Shown here piece by piece: positions 24,651 through 32,429 of a stretch of 64,000 nt of DNA. The notes under the pieces were generated by a model. That model saw nothing but the letters and a program-made list of their open reading frames with translations. It was not told where the DNA came from and made no database searches. Positions within the stretch are counted from its first letter, which is position 1; the number at the start of each line of letters is the position of its first letter. The stretch comes from Stagnimonas sp965279705 (GTDB lineage: Bacteria; Pseudomonadota; Gammaproteobacteria; Nevskiales; Nevskiaceae): the NCBI GenBank assembly GCA_965279705.1, contig OZ257257.1, positions 682,001 to 746,000 of the forward strand, in the 5' to 3' direction. Both the position numbers and the translations under genes were made by a program.

Positions 24651-25404
24651 GCGCCTGAAGACTGCGGTTGCGCTTCTGCTCGGCTTTGCCACTGGCGCGC
24701 TGACGGCACCGGCCGCGTTCGCATCGGGTGGTGGGGACCATCCGTATTTCCGTGTCGACACCACCAACCTGGCCGGCCTGCAACGCGGCGCGCGCGACTT
24801 CATGTCGTATTGCGCCGGCTGCCACAGCATGAAATACCTGCGCTACAACCGCATGGCTGCTGACCTGGGCATCCCGGAAGACCTGCTGAAGGCCAACCTG
24901 ATGTTCACCAGCGACAAGGTCGGCGATGTCATCACCACGGCGATGCCGAAGGAATCCGCTGACTGGCTTGGCGCGCAGCCGCCGGATCTCTCGCTCACTG
25001 CCCGCTCGCGCGGCCCAGATTGGGTGAGCGACTATCTGCAAAGTTTCTATCTCGACCCCAAGCGTCCGCTCGGTGTGAACAACACCGTGCTGCCGGGTGC
25101 CTCGATGCCGCATGTGTTGTGGGAGCTGCAGGGCCTGCAAGCCAAGGTCGAGCATCACGAAGCTGCCGAGGGTCATGGCGAGGCAGAGCACGGCGCGAAG
25201 AAGTTCGAGCTGGTGAAGCCCGGCAAGCTGTCGCCAGAGGAATACAAGAAGTTTGTCGCCGATCTCACCAACTTCATGGTCTACGCCGCCGAGCCGGGCC
25301 GCAACCACCGCATCAGTACGGGTTGGAATGTGCTGATCTTCCTCACACTCTTCTTCCCGATCGCCTATCTGTTGAAGAAAGAATACTGGAAGGACGTCCA
25401 TTGA
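24637..25404 (+). CDS. petC: Cytochrome c1 of the bc1 complex
   Basis: Membrane-anchored c-type cytochrome that passes electrons to soluble cytochrome c. The 255-residue protein has a signal peptide, a covalent heme motif Cys59-Ala-Gly-Cys62-His63 and a probable axial Met in PGASMPHVLWELQG. A His/Glu-rich stretch lies near residues 168-185, and one C-terminal anchor helix (VLIFLTLFFPIAYLLKK) is present. It overlaps petB by 14 bases and completes the three-subunit bc1 complex. Confidence 0.96.
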   Translation: MKPTKRLKTAVALLLGFATGALTAPAAFASGGGDHPYFRVDTTNLAGLQRGARDFMSYCAGCHSMKYLRYNRMAADLGIPEDLLKANLMFTSDKVGDVITTAMPKESADWLGAQPPDLSLTARSRGPDWVSDYLQSFYLDPKRPLGVNNTVLPGASMPHVLWELQGLQAKVEHHEAAEGHGEAEHGAKKFELVKPGKLSPEEYKKFVADLTNFMVYAAEPGRNHRISTGWNVLIFLTLFFPIAYLLKKEYWKDVH

Positions 25405-25461
25405 TATCCGGCGCTGTGACCCGCTCGAAGTCGACGTGAACAACGCCCGGCTTCGCCACTC

Positions 25462-26088
25462 ATGAGCATGGTCACGCGCCGTTCGCGCCTCGCCACTTTA
25501 GGCAAGCCCGCCCCGCAGGCGGGTTTGATGCTGTATGTCGCCCCCAACGACCCCTGGAACGATTGGTCGGCTTTGGCGTTTGCCGAGAAGGATGTCGACG
25601 ACGCCCGCTGTGAGCGCATCGACCCTGCACGGCCCAACGAAGACCTGCTGGTCATCAATCCCGAGTTGCGCCTGCCGGCACTGGCAGACCGCGAGTTGCT
25701 GCTGACCGGTGCCCGAGTGGTGGTCGAGTATCTCGACGAACGCTATCCGCATCCCCGCCTGATGCCGCAAGACCCCGCCGGCCGGGCCAAGGTACGCATG
25801 GTGCTGGAGCAGTTTGCGGTGGAGCTGTTTCCCGTTCTGCAGGACGCACTCGCCACCAAGAGTGCGAAGGCTAAATCGCCCATTGCCCAGCAGGTGCTCA
25901 ATAGCGGCCGCTGGTTTGGCGGCAAGGCGTATTTTCTGGGCGTGGAATACACCCGTGCCGATCTGGCCTGGGCCGTCTGGATGAAAGGCGTGCAATCGCT
26001 CGGCCTCAAGCTGCCCGAGAACGCCCAACGCTATCGCGACAAGCTCGCCACGCGCCCCGTACTCGCGGCCTACTTCAAGGCGCTGTAG
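25462..26088 (+). CDS. sspA: Stringent starvation protein A
   Basis: SspA, an RNA-polymerase-associated protein with a glutathione-transferase fold, linked to starvation and acid responses. The 208-residue product has an N-terminal thioredoxin-like domain with the conserved region VINPELRLPALADRELLL and STLI-like EYLDERYPHPRLMP, then an all-alpha C-terminal domain. Position between petC and sspB is the usual arrangement in beta- and gammaproteobacteria. ATG at 25462; ATG at 25468 is an alternative. Confidence 0.92.
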   Translation: MSMVTRRSRLATLGKPAPQAGLMLYVAPNDPWNDWSALAFAEKDVDDARCERIDPARPNEDLLVINPELRLPALADRELLLTGARVVVEYLDERYPHPRLMPQDPAGRAKVRMVLEQFAVELFPVLQDALATKSAKAKSPIAQQVLNSGRWFGGKAYFLGVEYTRADLAWAVWMKGVQSLGLKLPENAQRYRDKLATRPVLAAYFKAL

Positions 26089-26089
26089 C

Positions 26090-26530
26090 GTGGCGCGTTC
26101 ACACAAATCACGACGGCCGTATCTGATTCGCGCCATCTATGACTGGTGCGTCGACAACGGCCACACGCCGCATCTTCTGGTGGCGGCCGACTATCCCGGC
26201 GTGACCGTGCCCCTGCAATTCGTGCAGGAGGGGCGCATCACGCTCAACCTGTCGCCGATGGCGGTGCAGGCACTCAATATCGAAGAAGAGCCGATCTGGT
26301 TTTCGGCCCGTTTTTCCGGCCGTCCCTTCGATGTGATCGTGCCGACCGGCGCGGTGCTGGCGATCTTTGCGCGTGAGAATGGCGAAGGTCTGGTGTTTGG
26401 TGAGGTGGAGCCGCCGCTGGGTGGTGGCGATTCACCCGTGCCATCAGGTACTTCGCCTACGCTGCCGACCGGTGTTGATCCAGAGCCTGCCAAGCCAAAA
26501 GGCAGGGGACACTTGCGAGTCGTGAAGTAA
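26090..26530 (+). CDS. sspB: ClpXP protease specificity-enhancing factor SspB
   Basis: SspB, the adaptor that delivers ssrA-tagged proteins to ClpXP. The 146-residue product has the substrate-binding domain (about residues 5-105, with PYLIRAIYDWCVDNGHTPHLLV and VVPLQFV-like segments). A flexible Pro/Gly-rich linker leads to the short C-terminal ClpX-binding tail GRGHLRVVK. The start is a GTG at 26090, two bases after the sspA stop. It is the last plus-strand gene before the polysaccharide locus, with only 25 bases to the convergent neighbour. Confidence 0.95.
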   Translation: MARSHKSRRPYLIRAIYDWCVDNGHTPHLLVAADYPGVTVPLQFVQEGRITLNLSPMAVQALNIEEEPIWFSARFSGRPFDVIVPTGAVLAIFARENGEGLVFGEVEPPLGGGDSPVPSGTSPTLPTGVDPEPAKPKGRGHLRVVK

Positions 26531-26555
26531 GGCCTGCTTCCCCGCGCGCCCAGTT

Positions 26556-27689
26556 TTAGAGCAGCCTTATCCGCATGGCCAGCCAGCGAGTAGCTACTCG
26601 GCGCACCACCAGCCAGCGTGGCACCCGCAGTCGGACGATCGTGCGATAGCAAAACACGTAGCTAACGACGAAGAGCAGACAGAAGCCCATCAGGATGCCG
26701 GGCTGCTCCGAAAAAAAGATGGCCGGAATGACGCACATCAGCACCAGCACCATCAGATACGGAGTGGTCATCGCATTGCGCAGCACCGAGTCGCGGTGGC
26801 CACTGTTGCGTTGGTTGTTTTTGATCAGCCGCCGGTAAACCAAGTGGTGCAGGTGCAGCGCATCCGCGCGCCCCATTTGCGCAAGGCCGCCGACAGAGGC
26901 ACGGCGCAGCATCGAGAACACGGTTTCCCATACCGGATAAGCCACGATCAGCAGGGCGCACCAAGGCGAGACACTCGGGTTGCGCGCGACCAGCAGGATG
27001 CTGAACTCGGCAATCAGGAAGCCGATGAAGTAGGCCCCGGCATCGCCCAGAAACAAGCGCCCCATCGGATAGTTCCAGAACAGGAATCCAATCAGGCTGA
27101 GTGCCGCCAATAATGCGGCCTGCGCAAGCGAATAATCGCCCACCATCGCGGCGATAGCGCCGATGCCGCAAAAAGCCGCCAGCGAGAAAAAGCCGCAGAG
27201 GCCGTTGTAGCCGTCGATAATGTTGATGGCATGCACCACGCCGGTGACGGCGAATACCGTAAACATGAGAGACAGCACGGCGCTGCCCGCGAGCAGCGTA
27301 TCGACGAAAGACACATCGAGCCGGCGGATCTGCCCGCCCAGATAAAACCAACCCAGCACCGCAGCCAGCACCGTCAGCAGCAAACGCGGGCCGATGCCAG
27401 CCTTGCGGCTCATATCTTCAAACAGACCGCCGAGGAAGGCAGGCAGCGAGCAGGCCATCAGCGCGAAGGCTGCGTACTGGTTGAGGTAACCCAGCACGTC
27501 CCACAGCCAGCAACCCAGCACGAACGTCACGAAGACAGGTATGCCGCCCAAGCGGGGCACCCAGTGCCGGTGCACTTTCTGTATCCCGTGGGATTCATCA
27601 GCACCAAATCGGCCACGCTTGGCAGCGAAGATGGTCAGGCCAGCAAGCGCCGTCCCGAATAGGACCAGCAAGATCATCCATGCCCACAT
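26556..27689 (-). CDS. Polyprenyl-phosphate sugar-1-phosphate transferase (MraY/WecA family)
   Basis: Predicted inner-membrane enzyme that moves an (N-acetyl)hexosamine-1-phosphate from a UDP-sugar to undecaprenyl phosphate, starting a repeat unit. The 377-residue protein has about ten membrane segments and family motifs in order: VPRLGGIPV, GGLFEDMSRKAG (Glu-Asp of the metal site), NIIDGYNGL, LFLGDAGAYFIGF and the C-terminal cytosolic HLHHLVYRR. I start at the ATG at 27689 (MWAWMILL); earlier in-frame ATGs at 27737 and 27815 add a polar segment without conservation. Probable initiator of the polysaccharide of this locus. The exact sugar cannot be read. Confidence 0.88.
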   Translation of the reverse strand: MWAWMILLVLFGTALAGLTIFAAKRGRFGADESHGIQKVHRHWVPRLGGIPVFVTFVLGCWLWDVLGYLNQYAAFALMACSLPAFLGGLFEDMSRKAGIGPRLLLTVLAAVLGWFYLGGQIRRLDVSFVDTLLAGSAVLSLMFTVFAVTGVVHAINIIDGYNGLCGFFSLAAFCGIGAIAAMVGDYSLAQAALLAALSLIGFLFWNYPMGRLFLGDAGAYFIGFLIAEFSILLVARNPSVSPWCALLIVAYPVWETVFSMLRRASVGGLAQMGRADALHLHHLVYRRLIKNNQRNSGHRDSVLRNAMTTPYLMVLVLMCVIPAIFFSEQPGILMGFCLLFVVSYVFCYRTIVRLRVPRWLVVRRVATRWLAMRIRLL

Positions 27690-27875
27690 CTTCAAAACTC
27701 CAGAACGACGATCCGTGTCTGGTTTGACCGGGTGCATCCTGCACGCCGCAAGAAAAAGGAATTCAACACGACTATTGAAATCGGGTGAATCTGCCGAGAG
27801 CACTCCGCAAAGCACATGCCGATCCCTCGAGCCCGCACTGCCACTATGCGCCGTGCCTGCCGAATGAACTGCATA

Positions 27876-29129
27876 TCAGTCTGTTTTTACACCTGACCAC
27901 ACTCTGCCGCGCGGCAGCAACTGTTCGACCAGGTTCTGCCAGCGACCCATGACCCGACCCCGCTCAAACTGAGCATCGAACAACTGGCGGGCGCGAAGTC
28001 CCATCTGGCGGCAACGTTCGGGATCATCTGCCAGCAGGCGGATGGCCGTGGATATGCCTTCGACGTCCTCCTGCGCCACGGCAATACCGATGTCGTGTTC
28101 GCGTACCAGACGCGCCAGCTCGCTGCGCGGGTTGCCCAAAAACAGCAGCGCCCGACCGGCCGCCATCGCCGAATAGGTTTTGCTCGGTACCAGCACTTCG
28201 TCGAACTGCGGGTCGAGCATCACCAGATGAACGTCGGCAATGCCGAGAATCTCGCCCATGCGATCGAAAGGCTGCTGGCCCTGCCATTGCACGTTGCGCA
28301 GCTGTAGCGTCTCGATGGACTGCTGAAACGCCAGCCGCCGGCTGCCATCGCCGACCCAGAGAAACTGCACATCGGCACGGTCGTGCAGCAGGGCGGCCGC
28401 CTGCAGGGAGGACTGAAAATTGTGCGCAAAACCCAGATTGCCGAAGTAGCCGATGACGAACTGACAGGACGGCAACCATTCGCGGGCCAGCGGCAGCTGT
28501 TCGCGCGGCACCGGGTGGATGCTACTGGCGTTGGCCCAGTTGGGAATGATCTCGATAGGGCAGCCACTGCCATCGCGCAGCAGACGGTCGCGCATGCCTT
28601 CGCCAATCACCACCAGTCGTGCCGACGCGCGATAGGCGCTGCGCCTGAGGCTGCGCAGCAAGGTCATTAACGGGGCTGCGCGCTGCATCAGGCCCGCGCT
28701 TTGCACCACGTCCGGGTAAAGGTCTTGTACCCACTGCACGATGCGCGCGCCGCGGATGCGGGCCGCCAGTGTGGCCAGCACGTTGAACATGGGCGGGTCG
28801 GTCATGCAGATCACCAGTTCGCCGCGCCTGAGCCCGAACAACAGCGTGAGCAAGCCTTGCAGATAAAACGCGTAATAGCCCAGGGCCCGCATTAGCAAAC
28901 CGCGCCGCGCCGCCGAAGGCACCCAGAGCCGGGTGAACTCGATGCCGCTCAGCTGTTCGCGTGCAGGCAGCTTGTCCGACGAGCCGCTGTAGTAGCGGTT
29001 GCAGGCCAGGATGCGAATCTCGATATCCGGCCGCGCAACAACCAGCGCCATGGCCAGATCGTGCATCAGGCGGCTGGTGGGCGAGTCGTCCGGAAAAGCA
29101 AAACGGTTGACGAGGGTCAGGCGCTGCAT
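27876..29129 (-). CDS. Glycosyltransferase, WbuB/WcaI-like (GT4 fold)
   Basis: A 417-residue GT-B glycosyltransferase. The N-terminal domain has NRFAFPDDSPTSRLMHDLA and the WVQDLYPDVV motif typical of WbuB/WcaI enzymes. The C-terminal nucleotide-sugar domain has IPNWANA, GNLGFAHNF and VLVPSKTYSAMAAGRALLF, including the Glu-less variant of the usual E-x7-E region. It would add a sugar to the lipid-linked intermediate. It lies 186 bases upstream (in transcription order) of the initiating transferase and may share a transcript with it. Confidence 0.85.
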   Translation of the reverse strand: MQRLTLVNRFAFPDDSPTSRLMHDLAMALVVARPDIEIRILACNRYYSGSSDKLPAREQLSGIEFTRLWVPSAARRGLLMRALGYYAFYLQGLLTLLFGLRRGELVICMTDPPMFNVLATLAARIRGARIVQWVQDLYPDVVQSAGLMQRAAPLMTLLRSLRRSAYRASARLVVIGEGMRDRLLRDGSGCPIEIIPNWANASSIHPVPREQLPLAREWLPSCQFVIGYFGNLGFAHNFQSSLQAAALLHDRADVQFLWVGDGSRRLAFQQSIETLQLRNVQWQGQQPFDRMGEILGIADVHLVMLDPQFDEVLVPSKTYSAMAAGRALLFLGNPRSELARLVREHDIGIAVAQEDVEGISTAIRLLADDPERCRQMGLRARQLFDAQFERGRVMGRWQNLVEQLLPRGRVWSGVKTD

Positions 29130-29171
29130 GAAGGCATTTTGGGTTGCATGAATGACATCGCCGCAAACGTC

Positions 29172-30284
29172 TCAACGCGTAATGATCTTGATTTCGACAC
29201 GCTGATTTTTTTCGATGCCGACCTCGGTATCTTCGCTGGCGATCGGCCGCTCCTCACCCAGGCCTTCCGTGCTCAGGCGATCCGGGGCAGCGCCTAGCTG
29301 GAACAGCCTCTGACTCAGCAGCGCTGCTTGCGCCGCAGAGGTTTTGAGGTTGTCTTCGCCAAAGCCGGCCGTATCGGTATGGACGCTGATATCGGCAAAC
29401 AAGGCCGTGTTCTTGACGAGGCTCGCGGCCACGGCAGCCAGGGCAGCGTCACCCGTCGAACGGATTTCAGTTGCCTCCGCGCTATCGAAAAACTCGGCCC
29501 GCGGCAGGATGAGCTTCTGCGGCGAGAGGCAGCCGTTGGCATCCACCAGCGATGCAGCAGGGGCGGGCGGGCACTGGTCTTCAGGGCTGATGACACGTGC
29601 CACCACACGCGTCGGCGGCACGACCAGCGGTGGCGGTGGCACTGTTATGGGCAGAGCAGTTTCCGGCACCGTGGCTGGCGACTGGGCAGCAACCTCCGCT
29701 GTTGCGCGCGGCGTGTACGGGGTGGGTGCTTTCTGTCCAAGGCTGTAGACCCAGCCGACAGACGCCGTGGCGTCGTAGCTCACGCTGCGACCCGTGATGA
29801 ACGCATCATCGAAGCGAGCAATCCCGCGCATCTCGTAGCGCAGGGAAAAATCTCGGCTCAGCTCATAGCCCAGGCCCCAGCCGATGTTGGCGTAGGGGGC
29901 ATTGATGGTTTCGCCGCCGCGCTTGCTGTTGGCGTAACCGCCACCGACCAGAAACAGGAAAGTAAAACGGTCACCGAGTCTTTCGAGCCGCAGGTCGGCA
30001 CCACCGCCCAGCATGCGCTCCTTGGGATTACTGCCTTTGCCAGCGGCGCTCTGCACGAACACGCTGGCATCCACATAAGCGCCAGGCCGCAGGGGGATGC
30101 CCACTGACGTCCGTGCCAGGGGGCCCGGCGAGACGCCGCGAAGATTCTCAGGAAGCACGCCGCCGACGGTCGAGCCGATCTGCCAAGGGGTGGAAAGCAG
30201 TGTGCTCTCTGCCAAAGCATGCGAGCTCCACGCGACAAGCGTGAGAGCGGCGAGATGGCACCCTTTTCTGATCTGGTTTTTCAC
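29172..30284 (-). CDS. OmpA-family outer-membrane protein
   Basis: A 370-residue protein with a signal peptide (cleavage near SSHALAE), an eight-strand-type N-terminal barrel (about 35-183) and a Pro-rich linker (about 187-230). The C-terminal OmpA-like domain (about 255-370) contains VHTDTAGFGEDN and ends NQRVEIKI. Asp304 of the peptidoglycan-binding site is present, but the Arg expected seven residues after Asn312 is Gln319. The start overlaps the stop of the upstream polymerase-like gene, so it belongs to the polysaccharide operon. It may anchor the secretion apparatus to the envelope; that is inference. Confidence 0.85.
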   Translation of the reverse strand: MKNQIRKGCHLAALTLVAWSSHALAESTLLSTPWQIGSTVGGVLPENLRGVSPGPLARTSVGIPLRPGAYVDASVFVQSAAGKGSNPKERMLGGGADLRLERLGDRFTFLFLVGGGYANSKRGGETINAPYANIGWGLGYELSRDFSLRYEMRGIARFDDAFITGRSVSYDATASVGWVYSLGQKAPTPYTPRATAEVAAQSPATVPETALPITVPPPPLVVPPTRVVARVISPEDQCPPAPAASLVDANGCLSPQKLILPRAEFFDSAEATEIRSTGDAALAAVAASLVKNTALFADISVHTDTAGFGEDNLKTSAAQAALLSQRLFQLGAAPDRLSTEGLGEERPIASEDTEVGIEKNQRVEIKIITR

Positions 30285-31747
30285 AGTGCGATTCCGCTTG
30301 CGTGTTTTGTATCAATGGCGTCAGACGATGTCACGCGCCTCTTGGAACGAGCATAGATGTTGGCCGAGGCTGCGGCTACGGCCCCCATTAAAACAACGAC
30401 CCATACTCGTAGTGCCGGGATGTGCAGGATGAAGTCGCTCAAGGCGTGCAAACCGGCAGCCAGAAGGGCGGTGGCGCTGGCCAAGGACAGTGCGCGCGTC
30501 TCCGCGCTGCGACGGACGCGCAGCAAACGCAGGGCATGCACCAGATGCAGCGCGCCCATCAGCAGTATCCAGCCCAGGCCAGCCAGGCCGTGCTCGATAG
30601 CAAACTCGGCGTATTCGTTGTGCGCATGGTCGTACAGGCCGCGCAGGTTGTCGCTCTGCGTCGCCATGAATACGCTCTGGAAACTGCCCCCTCCCGATCC
30701 GGTGAGACGATAGGTGTCAATCAGGGGACGCAGGTCGCGCAGGGCGATGGCGCGCTGCTCGGTTTCGAGTTCGGTGTCGTCCAGTCGTTGCACGACCCGA
30801 TCAAGGCCATAGTAGTTATTGACGATCCACAAGTCGGCGACGGCAAAGCTGGCCAGCAGCAGCACGGCGGTCAGCAGGCGCGCGCGGTTGTAGAGCGCCG
30901 TCCACAGCAACACCCCGAATGCCATCACCAGCACGAACACGACGTTGCCCATGCGCGACTGGCTGAGCACCACCGCGCTCAACATGACCAACAACAGTAC
31001 GCGCCAGACCAGTGCAGGGCTCATCAGCCAGTCCATGCCGCGCAACACATGGCCGCGCCAGCCCCGCACGGGTGACGTTGAAGTACGCCAGGCCAGCAGC
31101 AAGGCAAGTGCGCAGGCGCCGCCAAGGGCCAGCAGATTCGAGTAATGGTTGCGATTGACGAAGGTGCCGGTTGCCCAGCCGCGGCCGTAGGTCTTGCGCT
31201 CGAAGAAACCGATCTCCTGTCCGGTAAGCGTCATGCCAAGGCCATAAAACGCCTGCGCACCCGCGACCAGTGCCATCAGCACCAGCAGGCCACGGCGGCG
31301 CGAGGGACTGTGAACGGTGCGCGCGGCGAGCAGATAGAGCGCGAAGAGTCCGGCGCTGGTGATGAGGTAAAGACGGGTCGAACTGGGCTCGACGCTAAGC
31401 GTATTGGCGGGTCTGACGCCGAGTGCGGCGATGCCTTGATGGGCCTGTGCGGCTGCCGGCGAGAGCGCCGCCAGCCAATCGGGCGGCAGCGGCAGCAGGC
31501 TCAAACCCAGCCACGCCAGCCAGAGCAGCCAGGCAGCAAACCCCAGACGAAACGTCCGGCCCTGCGGCCAGCGGTCGGCCTCGGGTGCGAGCATGGAAAA
31601 AACCAGTCCGAGCCCGGTCAGCAGCAGAGTGGCCGCTTGGGGAACGGCATTGACGCTGCCCCATGGCCAGGGGATGGCCGCAACGATCACCAGCAGCAGG
31701 GCATAGGCGGAGCGATCCCACCAGGAGAATGGTCGATGTGCGCTCAC
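30281..31747 (-). CDS. O-antigen ligase / polymerase-like membrane protein
   Basis: A 488-residue polytopic membrane protein of the O-antigen ligase/Wzy (Wzy_C) superfamily, with about 12 hydrophobic segments. A large periplasmic loop contains DTYRLTGSGGGSFQSVF and YDHAHNEYAEFAIEHGL; the His-Asn-Glu-x-(6) pattern is typical of this superfamily. I start at the GTG at 31745-31747 (protein MSAHRPFSWWDRS), which overlaps the stop of the preceding gene. An earlier ATG at 31840 would overlap it by 97 bases. It may polymerise repeat units or ligate chains. This is one of two candidates in the locus. Confidence 0.8.
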   Translation of the reverse strand: MSAHRPFSWWDRSAYALLLVIVAAIPWPWGSVNAVPQAATLLLTGLGLVFSMLAPEADRWPQGRTFRLGFAAWLLWLAWLGLSLLPLPPDWLAALSPAAAQAHQGIAALGVRPANTLSVEPSSTRLYLITSAGLFALYLLAARTVHSPSRRRGLLVLMALVAGAQAFYGLGMTLTGQEIGFFERKTYGRGWATGTFVNRNHYSNLLALGGACALALLLAWRTSTSPVRGWRGHVLRGMDWLMSPALVWRVLLLVMLSAVVLSQSRMGNVVFVLVMAFGVLLWTALYNRARLLTAVLLLASFAVADLWIVNNYYGLDRVVQRLDDTELETEQRAIALRDLRPLIDTYRLTGSGGGSFQSVFMATQSDNLRGLYDHAHNEYAEFAIEHGLAGLGWILLMGALHLVHALRLLRVRRSAETRALSLASATALLAAGLHALSDFILHIPALRVWVVVLMGAVAAASANIYARSKRRVTSSDAIDTKHASGIAL

Positions 31748-32427
31748 GGCAGGGCATCCACCTTGCGGCACCAGCGAAGCTTTCGGGGCTCGCGTGTGGT
31801 AGTACATTCCGCAAGATCTCGCTCGATGCGCGCGCACCACCGGCCGCCGCTGAACTGACTACCGTACTCGGCGCAGAACGCGGACTGCCGCCTTGAGCGC
31901 ACGATGCGATCGAGCAACTTCTGTCGCTGGCCTTGGTTCTGCATCGTGCGCACGAGGCTGGGATACAACACCTCCAGCTGCGCATCCGTGAGCTGCGCGC
32001 CATGCCGCCAGCGCACGTCGGCGAGGGCGAGATGCACGGCTGGCGAACGCGGTGCGCGCTGCTGCGCTTCGTCAATCGCCCGATCGAAGCGCGGACCGAA
32101 ATCTCCCACCAGTGCCAGTGCGCGTGCATATTCAGCCCAGCGGTAGGGGTCGGCCGGGGCATCGCGCAGGGTCTCGACGTAACGGTGGTCGAAGACGTCT
32201 GCATCGCCGACTACCGCAGCGAGCCTTGCGCCGTACGCCGCTGCCGCGTGCTGCCGCAGGCTGGTCGCCACTTCGCTGGCCATCACCGCCCGGCGGACAT
32301 CGCTGTACCAGGCGCTGATGGTTGCGACCCGGTAATACAGGTTGGAAGCCAGCTGCAGGGTGCCGATCGCCACCAAGAGGATGGCGAACAACAGGGCAGC
32401 CCAGCGTCCGGCGATGCCCGGCGTCAT
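31744..32427 (-). CDS. Membrane-anchored protein of unknown function in the polysaccharide operon
   Basis: A 227-residue protein I cannot assign. It has a short N-terminal cytoplasmic segment and one hydrophobic helix (about residues 9-28, ALLFAILLVAIGTLQLA). An Ala/Arg-rich helical region follows that looks like degenerate TPR-type helices (RWAEYARALALVGDFGPRFDRA; AVHLALADVRW), then a C-terminal basic region with four cysteines (residues about 183-220). It lies two bases after the tyrosine autokinase and overlaps the polymerase-like gene by four bases. An accessory role in chain synthesis is likely but unproven. Confidence 0.75.
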   Translation of the reverse strand: MTPGIAGRWAALLFAILLVAIGTLQLASNLYYRVATISAWYSDVRRAVMASEVATSLRQHAAAAYGARLAAVVGDADVFDHRYVETLRDAPADPYRWAEYARALALVGDFGPRFDRAIDEAQQRAPRSPAVHLALADVRWRHGAQLTDAQLEVLYPSLVRTMQNQGQRQKLLDRIVRSRRQSAFCAEYGSQFSGGRWCARIERDLAECTTTREPRKLRWCRKVDALP

Positions 32428-32429
32428 CC

